Of a stretch of 13,837 bases of DNA, positions 6,851 to 12,306 are shown piece after piece. A program made the translations under genes and the position numbers. This stretch comes from Bacteroidota bacterium (lineage in GTDB: Bacteria > Bacteroidota > Ignavibacteria > UBA10030), in assembly GCA_025455125.1 (NCBI GenBank), contig JALONE010000004.1:1-13837 (forward strand), read 5' to 3'. The notes under the pieces are model-generated. The model did not search any database. It was given only the letters and a program-made list of their open reading frames with translations, and was not told the DNA's origin. How positions within the stretch are numbered: position 1 is the stretch's first letter; each line of letters starts with the position of its first letter.

Positions 6851-7678
6851 CTACTCACCCACGATGGTCTTCACAATGTCGATCGGGGTCTTTCCATGAG
6901 CGAGAGCCACTTCGCGAATGTTGCCGTTTTCTGTCGTCGCGATGCCGATCGCTGCGAGCCGCTTCACTCCTTCGTCAACCTTCACGTCATATTGCTCGCA
7001 GATCTGCCCAATGGTCTTTCTGCCAAATCCCCCTCCCTCGGCGATAGGGGCGCGTTTCGGACGTTCTGCACCGATCGCTTTCTGATATGTCTCTTGAGGA
7101 GACAATCCTGCACGTTGAGCGATGTCCGCGAACACCTCAGCGGTATCTGAGGCCCTGATTCCTGACGCAGTGAGATTTTCGATCAACCGTTGCGGCTCGA
7201 GTTGAACACGCTGTGCCAGCTGTGCAACGGAAAGTAATTCCGCGTGCGGCACCGGCGGTTCCGACTTCGCCTCGACCCAGGAATTCTTGAGTGTTTCGCC
7301 GAAGTCCATGATGGTGCCGAATGGCGCGATTCTGTATCCGGTCAGGATCGCAAGCGCCAAAACGACAGTCAGGGCCATCCCCATTTCACGGCCGTTCTTC
7401 AGGGAATCCTGCGCGCGCGTACGAAGATATGCGATCAACGCACGCCAGTTGAAATAGAGATGGATGGCCGCAATCACGATGAATGTGAACGCGAAGATCG
7501 TATGGATGGATTGCCATTGGTCTTTCGTCAGGCCGATGAAACGCCACTCGCTCCAATTCGCAAATCTCCCCGGCGGTGTGACATACAGAACGATACCCGT
7601 CACAGAGAGCACGAGGAACGAAAGAACGATGGTGATGGTCGAAAATGGACGCCAGGCGAAGGGACGGTGTGGCTTCAT
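6851..7678 (-). CDS. Membrane cytochrome b-like protein (DUF4405-type) with duplicated helical C-terminus
   Basis: This 275-residue protein has three hydrophobic helices (about 13-34, 55-77, 100-116). The second carries H59 and H73 (QSIHTIFAF and AIHLYFNW), spaced 14 apart as in b-heme-binding helices, so quinol-linked electron transfer at the inner membrane is plausible. The soluble half (about 145-275) contains two related units of about 50 residues: one from SVAQLAQRVQLEPQRLIENL to GLSPQETYQKAI, the other from TIGQICEQYDVKVDEGVKRL to GKTPIDIVKTI. Each is a small helical HTH-like fold whose role is unknown. It is first gene of the leftward cytochrome operon. Its upstream region carries the heptad array, a sigma-54-like promoter and shared operators. 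No Shine-Dalgarno sequence is seen before ATG 7678. Confidence 0.75.
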   Translation of the reverse strand: MKPHRPFAWRPFSTITIVLSFLVLSVTGIVLYVTPPGRFANWSEWRFIGLTKDQWQSIHTIFAFTFIVIAAIHLYFNWRALIAYLRTRAQDSLKNGREMGMALTVVLALAILTGYRIAPFGTIMDFGETLKNSWVEAKSEPPVPHAELLSVAQLAQRVQLEPQRLIENLTASGIRASDTAEVFADIAQRAGLSPQETYQKAIGAERPKRAPIAEGGGFGRKTIGQICEQYDVKVDEGVKRLAAIGIATTENGNIREVALAHGKTPIDIVKTIVGE

Positions 7679-7692
7679 GAGGGAAGGATCTG

Positions 7693-7741
7693 TTGATTAT
7701 TGATTTGTGATTTTTGATTTTTGATTGTCGATTGGCAATTA
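7693..7741. repeat. Heptanucleotide repeat array (TTGATTN-type), seven units
   Basis: The units are TTGATTA, TTGATTT, GTGATTT, TTGATTT, TTGATTG, TCGATTG and GCAATTA, in perfect 7-nt register and decaying to the right. The array lies 15 nt upstream of the DUF4405-type gene and ends at the transcription start predicted from the promoter at 7753-7767, so it would form most of that operon's 5' leader. It is far more AT-rich than its surroundings. Period and TGA phase match 2205-2235. Confidence 0.8.
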
Positions 7742-7752
7742 AGTGGATATCA

Positions 7753-7767
7753 ACAATCTGTGTACCA
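7753..7767 (-). promoter_or_regulatory. Candidate sigma-54 (-24/-12) promoter for the cytochrome operon
   Basis: On the minus strand the sequence is TGGTACACAGATTGT. It fits TGGYACR-N4-TTGC with correct GG-to-GN spacing but has T in place of the usual C at -12. The predicted transcription start is near 7741. The inner-membrane cytochrome gene is 63 nt downstream. Support comes from the symmetric operators and from the sigma-54 activator gene in the window. Confidence 0.5.
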
Positions 7768-7824
7768 CGATGCGTCTTTCAGATTTGAACGAAATCTTGA
7801 TACGTCCACCTGCAACGCATCGGG

Positions 7825-7844
7825 ATTCGACAATATTGTCGAAT
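7825..7844. promoter_or_regulatory. Perfect 20-bp palindromic operator, ATTCGACAATATTGTCGAAT
   Basis: Each half ATTCGACAAT is the exact reverse complement of the other. Its centre (7834.5) lies about 115 bp upstream of the rightward predicted start and about 93 bp upstream of the leftward one, normal enhancer distances for NtrC-type activators. The candidate binder is the regulator at 2705-4087; the pairing is inference. Confidence 0.7.
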
Positions 7845-7846
7845 GC

Positions 7847-7866
7847 GTTCGGCAGTTGTGTCGAAT
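7847..7866. promoter_or_regulatory. Second operator copy, GTTCGGCAGTTGTGTCGAAT
   Basis: It matches the perfect palindrome at 15 of 20 positions, with the right half TGTCGAAT intact. It is centred at 7856.5, 22 bp (about two helical turns) from the first copy, so bound dimers would sit on the same DNA face, as NtrC-family proteins prefer. Confidence 0.6.
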
Positions 7867-7887
7867 GGCGCCGAGCGGCCGCAGCCC

Positions 7888-7907
7888 ATTCCGAATTGGG
7901 GACGAAT
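7888..7907. promoter_or_regulatory. Weak third operator-like copy, ATTCCGAATTGGGGACGAAT
   Basis: Outer half-sites ATTC and CGAAT are kept but the centre differs (12 of 20 matches). It is centred 41 bp from the second copy and about 52 bp upstream of the rightward predicted start. This could be a low-affinity site or coincidence. Confidence 0.3.
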
Positions 7908-7923
7908 TCCGCCGTCTGATTCG

Positions 7924-7938
7924 TGGCACGGCGATTGA
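7924..7938 (+). promoter_or_regulatory. Candidate sigma-54 (-24/-12) promoter for the rightward envelope operon
   Basis: TGGCACGGCGATTGA fits TGGCACG-N4-TTGC with exact spacing (GG at 7925-7926, G at 7937), but has A rather than C at -12. The predicted start is near 7950, giving a 49-nt leader with GGAGG before ATG 7999. Operators lie at about -115, -93 and -52. Confidence 0.55.
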
Positions 7939-7998
7939 AATCATGTTCTCCAGACTCAGGTGATCACACAGTTTCATACATTCTCAATGGAGGTAATC

Positions 7999-8376
7999 AT
8001 GAACCGCATTCTCACTTCAGCACTCGCGCTCAGCGTTGTGGTGCTTCTCATCGTCGGGCTCTCGTCCACGGCGACGGCCCAGGAAAAGCAGGCCGGCAAA
8101 GGACAGCGTGGAGCATTGTTCGTCGACAAGGACGGCGATGGCGTGTGCGACAATGTCGGGACGAAGGCCGGTGCGGCAAACGGCGAGAAACAGAATCGCG
8201 CCCGCAAGGGAAAGAGCTACGGTCCCGGCGATGGAACGGGAAACAAGGGTGTCGGACCGCAGGACGGCACTGGATACGGCGCGAAGAATAACGCCGGTAC
8301 CGGCACGGGAACGGGGACGGGTACATGTGATGGAACCGGCCCCAAGGGCAGTGCCAACCGGGCTGGCCGGCGTTAA
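7999..8376 (+). CDS. Small exported Gly/Thr-rich protein with DxDGDGxCDN calcium-loop-like motif
   Basis: This 125-residue protein starts at ATG 7999 with GGAGG 7 nt upstream; an in-frame GTG at 7960 lies before the ribosome site and is rejected. A signal peptide (1-27, TATA|QEK) leaves Gln at the mature N-terminus. The motif FVDKDGDGVCDN resembles the Asp ladder of EF-hand, dockerin and thrombospondin type-3 calcium loops, here with one Cys. After it come a basic stretch, then GPGDGTGNKGVGPQDGTGYG, then (GT)5 with a second Cys (TCDGTGPKG). It is expected in the periplasm or at the cell surface. I do not recognise a named family. It is first gene after the predicted sigma-54 promoter, followed by a gene carrying the same FxDxDGDGxCDN motif and a beta-barrel gene. 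Confidence 0.7.
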   Translation: MNRILTSALALSVVVLLIVGLSSTATAQEKQAGKGQRGALFVDKDGDGVCDNVGTKAGAANGEKQNRARKGKSYGPGDGTGNKGVGPQDGTGYGAKNNAGTGTGTGTGTCDGTGPKGSANRAGRR

Positions 8377-8397
8377 TCGTATACGACGGACTTGAGG

Positions 8398-8428
8398 TGG
8401 CGGGAACGACGTTCTGTTCCCGCCATTT
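8398..8428 (+). terminator. 10-bp hairpin with short T run between the two small exported-protein genes
   Basis: TGGCGGGAAC (8398-8407) pairs perfectly with GTTCCCGCCA (8416-8425) around 8 nt, followed by only TTT. It sits between the genes at 7999 and 8450. It could cut expression of the downstream genes relative to the first one, or protect the first message's 3' end. A TCGTATACGA palindrome lies at 8377-8386. Confidence 0.5.
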
Positions 8429-8449
8429 CGGCATTCGAAAGGATCGACC

Positions 8450-8728
8450 ATGAAACTCATGACTTTTGCCTTCCTGCTTGCACTCTCTTCGAGCATCGCG
8501 CTGGCCCAGGATTCGACCAAAGCGACCGACCGGCAAGCAAAACCGCGTTCAGACAAATTCATCGATGCGGATGGGGATGGCATCTGCGATAATCGGGCTC
8601 AGGGTCTTGGATTTCGACGCGGATCAGGGTTGAAGATGCAGAAGCGCACGGGCATGACCCAATCGCCTGACGCAGCAACCACCGATGGCCAACGCAAACA
8701 ATTGCGTCAGCGTGGAGGGCAGAAATGA
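8450..8728 (+). CDS. Small exported protein with the same DxDGDGxCDN motif
   Basis: This 92-residue protein has a signal peptide at 1-19 (SIALA|QDST) and then KFIDADGDGICDNRAQGLGF, matching FVDKDGDGVCDN in the protein at 7999-8376. The rest is Arg/Gln/Lys-rich and low in hydrophobic residues (ending RKQLRQRGGQK), so it is probably disordered or bound to anionic surfaces. AAGGA about 7 nt before ATG 8450 gives the ribosome site. Its TGA overlaps the ATG of the beta-barrel gene (ATGA at 8725-8728), so those two are translationally coupled and probably act together. The single Cys in the motif could form a disulfide with the neighbouring protein or bind a metal; this is speculation. No named family is recognised. 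Confidence 0.68.
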   Translation: MKLMTFAFLLALSSSIALAQDSTKATDRQAKPRSDKFIDADGDGICDNRAQGLGFRRGSGLKMQKRTGMTQSPDAATTDGQRKQLRQRGGQK

Positions 8729-9852
8729 TCGCCGCAACGCGACGCGCTGCACTCCTCTTCATCGTTGCGCTGTCGACATCCCCCGTGTTCGCTCAAGTAA
8801 GCGTCGATGCCGACATCTCCTGGATGAACGATGACAACGTAGAGAACAATGCATTCCGTTTTGCTGACCGCATCACGTCGGCGGATGTGCGTCTGGCCTA
8901 TGCCCATGACGCGGAACGAAGCAGCTTCCTCGTTTCCGCCGGAACGATCTTGAACTACTTCGCTTTCGTTCCAAACAGGACGTTTTGGATGCCCGCTCTG
9001 CAACTCCATGGCGGGATGATTCTCAATAACGAAGAGACACTTACGGGAGAGCTCAGCCTCGGATGGTCGTCCCGAAGCGGACGGAACGAGTATGCCTTCA
9101 TGGACCATCGTATCTTCTCCGGTTCACTTTCGGTCGCGTACGATCCTACCGAGGTTTTCTCGGTGAACGGTCTCTATTCCTATCGATCGGTTTCGTTCAC
9201 GATTCTCAGCCCCTTCGATCATGCCGAGCACACCTTTAGCGCGTCGACCGCATGGTCCTTCGAGACTCGCACCTCCGTGATCCTCCGGGGCTCCCTCGGA
9301 GCAAAGCTCTATAACATGGCGATCAGCGACTCGACGCTGTCCGCACGCGGGCGAAGTCGGACGGACGGAAGTGCAGCACAAGCCGTCCAGGCATGGACAT
9401 CCATCCGCATCGCCCAGGGAATAACTGAACACACCGGGTTCAGCTTGACGGCACAGATCCAGCGAAACATCCGCAATAACTCCGCATCGCTTGCCGGCAC
9501 GACACAGCTCATTTCGGATGAAGAGTTGTTCGATGACCGTTACGGATACGAGGGATGGACACTCTCCGCCATGCTCACCGAGGTCGTATGGGAAGGAACG
9601 CGGCTGCGTCTCGCGTACACGACACAACAGAAGGACTATGTCCTTCTCCCGGCCTTCAACCTCGACGGCATCCAAATCTCGGACCTGCGAAATGACCGTC
9701 GCTCCACGACCATGCTTGCGCTCGAGCACGATCTCTCATTTGGTTCGATTCAGGCAGTCTACGAACATATCGTGAACCGATCGAACGACCCGTTGTTCGA
9801 CTATCCGAACACGGCGTTCACGGTACAACTTTCCGTCCCCATCGGGTTCTAG
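8725..9852 (+). CDS. Outer-membrane beta-barrel protein of unknown substrate
   Basis: This 375-residue protein starts at ATG 8725 with GGAGG in the end of the preceding gene. It has a signal peptide (1-23, PVFA|QVSV). The mature part is a long series of alternating polar/hydrophobic strands with aromatic girdle residues (LTGELSLGWSSRSG, FSGSLSVAYDPTEVFSVNG, FSLTAQIQRNIRNN, TRLRLAYTTQQKDYVLL), ending TVQLSVPIGF. The terminal Phe is the usual BAM signal. There is no heme site, TonB box or plug domain, so it looks like a simple barrel, possibly of 14-18 strands. It is translationally coupled to the small calcium-loop-like protein upstream, so that protein may bind or plug the barrel. A porin-like partner of the cytochromes is possible but not shown. 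Confidence 0.78.
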   Translation: MIAATRRAALLFIVALSTSPVFAQVSVDADISWMNDDNVENNAFRFADRITSADVRLAYAHDAERSSFLVSAGTILNYFAFVPNRTFWMPALQLHGGMILNNEETLTGELSLGWSSRSGRNEYAFMDHRIFSGSLSVAYDPTEVFSVNGLYSYRSVSFTILSPFDHAEHTFSASTAWSFETRTSVILRGSLGAKLYNMAISDSTLSARGRSRTDGSAAQAVQAWTSIRIAQGITEHTGFSLTAQIQRNIRNNSASLAGTTQLISDEELFDDRYGYEGWTLSAMLTEVVWEGTRLRLAYTTQQKDYVLLPAFNLDGIQISDLRNDRRSTTMLALEHDLSFGSIQAVYEHIVNRSNDPLFDYPNTAFTVQLSVPIGF

Positions 9853-9888
9853 CGTTCATCCGCGGCATGCCTTGACTCTCGACCGAAA

Positions 9889-11889
9889 ATGTCGAATGTT
9901 CCCTCCGTGTTTTCCTCAATCCGACCCCGAACAATCCTGCTCTTGACCGCCTTGTTGGCGGCGGTCATGATCGGTTCCGCTGTTTTGGAGCTATCCCAAA
10001 GCCGCGAAGAGTTGATGCACCTCCTCACCGAGGAGGCGATGTCGCTCGCCGAATCGGTTCGCCATACCGCGGCGAACGTCGTCCTGTCGACGGACGAGAT
10101 CGAACGCCAGATCACACAGCGACTGCTCGACAATGCGTCGTTTCTCGCCGCGATGGACAGACGTCGAACACTCACACCGCGCATCCTCGCGGAGGTGTGC
10201 GAACGGAATAACATCTTCCGCATCAACCTCTTCGACCGCACGGGCCGTAAGGTCCTCAGCAGCCACGACCACCTCCCCGACCATCCGACGTCCCCCGAGC
10301 GCGCACGCCCCGAGGACATTCTTCGCCCGCTCCTGTCCGGAGAGGCAGACACGCTGATCATCGGACTCACAGATGCCCGGTACGAGGAGGGACAGCGCTA
10401 CGCCGTCGCGCTCCGCCGGTCGATTCCCGAAGGAGGCGCCATCGTGTTGAATGTCGACGCCGCTGAGTTCACCACGTTGCGTCAGACGCTCGGCATTGGA
10501 CGAATGATGAAGGACATTGGGGACAACTCCGGGATCGAATACGCGCTGTTGCAGGACGACCAAGGGATCATTGCGGCCGGAGGAACAGTTTCAGAGATCG
10601 CCTCGATCGAGTCCGATCCGTTCCTTCAACGCGCCGAAGAGACAGACACTACACACACCCGCGTGATCATGACGGCTGGACATGAATTGTTCGAGGTCGT
10701 GCAGCCGCTTTCCATCGGGGACGAGTATCTCGGCCTCCTCCGCATCGGTCTCTCGATGGATGAGGTACGGGCGACCGAAACCCGCATGCAGCGGCGGATG
10801 ATTGTCCTTTCCCTGGTCGTCCTCGCGATCAGCGGACTTGTCGCCCTAGCGATCGTGTCCATGCAGCGGCTTCGGAAGATCGAATCGTTTACTGGAACCA
10901 TCCTGGAGCAAATGAACGACGCGGTCGTGACGATCGATCATCTCCGACGAGTCACGATCTTCAATTCCCAGGCCGCTCGACTGCTGCATACCAGCGAAAC
11001 GGACGTCCGCGACAAGAACCTGGACAATCCCGGCTGGCCGTTCGACCTGCTGCGTTCACTTGTTGACAGCGGCCCGGAGATCACCGAATGCGAACCACTC
11101 TGGCCGGACGGTACGCACCGAGCGTTGTCCGTCTCGCGTTCGAACAATGTGCAGCCCGACGGCGCGACGGAACACATCACGCTGGTCATTCGCGACATCA
11201 CGGAATCCCGACGGCTTGAGCGGGAACTCCGGCGCCGCGACCGACTAAGTGCGATGGGAGAACTTGCAGCCGGCGTCGCGCATGAGATCCGCAACCCGCT
11301 CAACGCCATTGCAATGATCTCCCAGCGGTTCATGAAGGAGTTCAAGCCTGTGCGCGGTGTTCGGGAATATCGGAGCATCGCAAAGGTCCTGCTCGATGAA
11401 TCGCGCCGCGTGAACGGCATCATCCATCAATTCCTGCGGTTCGCGCGTCCGGCTGTTCCCATCATCGATGATGTCCCGCTCGCCCCGTTTCTCGGACACA
11501 TCAACGTGCTCGCGCTCGAGCATGTGCGTGACAAGCGCATTCGGCTGACAATGAACTCCGCAGTGGGAACCGCCCGATTCGACCGGGAGCAAATGACGCA
11601 GGCGCTGTTGAATCTGCTGCGAAATGCGGTCGAAGCCGTTCCCGAGGACGGGTGGATCTCCCTGACCACGGTCCGCACCGCTTCTCAGATCACGTTCGCC
11701 ATCACCGATAGCGGTCCGGGGATCCCCGTCGAGCGGCGCGAAAGGGTCTTCGAGCCCTCCTATTCATCGAAGTCGACGGGGACGGGCCTCGGGCTTGCCA
11801 TTACCAGGCAGATCGTCGAAGCCCACGGGGGGACCATCGGCATCGAAGGAGAACACGGCTCGACTTTCCGCATCCTTCTTCCGCAGTGA
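9889..11889 (+). CDS. NtrB-type membrane sensor histidine kinase with PAS domain
   Basis: In this 666-residue protein, TM1 (about 14-33) and TM2 (about 304-325) bracket a periplasmic region of about 270 residues, probably Cache-like by length and position. A PAS domain (about 333-436) ends in the IRDITESRRLE linker. HisKA has the H-box AAGVAHEIRNPLNAI with phospho-acceptor H465. The ATPase domain has N-box QALLNLLRNAVEA (571-583), G1 DSGPGIP (607-613) and G2 GTGLGLAI (631-638). The ENPLN-type H-box and PAS make it a partner for NtrC-like regulators, most simply the one at 2705-4087. The sensor region contains SSHDHLPDH (124-132), a possible metal site. No regulator gene follows. The start ATG 9889 has a weak ribosome site and lies 36 bp after the beta-barrel gene, so it is probably in the same operon. 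Confidence 0.93.
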   Translation: MSNVPSVFSSIRPRTILLLTALLAAVMIGSAVLELSQSREELMHLLTEEAMSLAESVRHTAANVVLSTDEIERQITQRLLDNASFLAAMDRRRTLTPRILAEVCERNNIFRINLFDRTGRKVLSSHDHLPDHPTSPERARPEDILRPLLSGEADTLIIGLTDARYEEGQRYAVALRRSIPEGGAIVLNVDAAEFTTLRQTLGIGRMMKDIGDNSGIEYALLQDDQGIIAAGGTVSEIASIESDPFLQRAEETDTTHTRVIMTAGHELFEVVQPLSIGDEYLGLLRIGLSMDEVRATETRMQRRMIVLSLVVLAISGLVALAIVSMQRLRKIESFTGTILEQMNDAVVTIDHLRRVTIFNSQAARLLHTSETDVRDKNLDNPGWPFDLLRSLVDSGPEITECEPLWPDGTHRALSVSRSNNVQPDGATEHITLVIRDITESRRLERELRRRDRLSAMGELAAGVAHEIRNPLNAIAMISQRFMKEFKPVRGVREYRSIAKVLLDESRRVNGIIHQFLRFARPAVPIIDDVPLAPFLGHINVLALEHVRDKRIRLTMNSAVGTARFDREQMTQALLNLLRNAVEAVPEDGWISLTTVRTASQITFAITDSGPGIPVERRERVFEPSYSSKSTGTGLGLAITRQIVEAHGGTIGIEGEHGSTFRILLPQ

Positions 11890-11944
11890 CCGTTTTCGTT
11901 TTGACCTTCCCGATTATTTGACTAAGTTTCGGGCGAGGTGTTCG

Positions 11945-12274
11945 ATGATCATCTGGCACAACACTGGTGATGCGTCCCGCATCCCTGAACACGTGTCCGC
12001 CGGCGACGAAGTTGTACTCTGGATCGGGACGCATCCGATCGAACCCGGCCAGGCCGTGTGGGTCGAGATGAAACTCCTCAAAGCGGACGGTCGGGAATTG
12101 ACCGCAACGCAGCCCGCCCTGTGGCAATCCAACAGCGAGCATCGAAACAATTCGTACTGGGTAGCCGAGATCGGCACGTTCGATTCAGGTGATCGCCTGG
12201 AGTACTGCATTTGCGGAAGCTGCGATACCACGCGGGTTGAATCGACAGAAGCATACGCGTTCGATGTCTCATGA
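11945..12274 (+). CDS. Small beta-rich hypothetical protein with C-x-C-x2-C motif
   Basis: This 109-residue protein starts at ATG 11945, with GAGG 7 nt upstream. It has no signal peptide or membrane segment. The sequence is beta-rich, with EPGQAVWVEMKLLKADGREL and NNSYWVAEIGTFDSGDRLEYC. That pattern resembles Ig-like/carbohydrate-associated beta-sandwich domains in which a YW-x-A-x-IG-x-F turn precedes GD-x-x-Y, but I cannot name a family. A C88-I-C90-G-S-C93 cluster near the end could bind metal or form a disulfide. It sits 55 bp after the kinase, and its stop overlaps an upstream ATG (12271) of the next frame. Function unknown. Confidence 0.6.
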   Translation: MIIWHNTGDASRIPEHVSAGDEVVLWIGTHPIEPGQAVWVEMKLLKADGRELTATQPALWQSNSEHRNNSYWVAEIGTFDSGDRLEYCICGSCDTTRVESTEAYAFDVS

Positions 12275-12306
12275 ACGAGCGTCCCCAGCGCATGGAGGAT
12301 CCGATC

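Noticed and set aside
6679..6858. 60-residue N-terminal extension of the multiheme cytochrome (start at 6858)
   Set aside because: The extension is charged and low in hydrophobicity, would bury the signal peptide, and overlaps the upstream gene's end. ATG 6678 has GGAG at 8 nt.
7721..7963. 80-codon frame in the divergent control region
   Set aside because: It overlaps the repeat, operators and promoter candidates, lacks a ribosome site and has no family features.
8048..8583. Overlapping minus-strand frames opposite the Gly/Thr-rich gene
   Set aside because: Repetitive GC-rich codons leave several antisense frames open by default; the plus-strand gene has GGAGG and a signal peptide.
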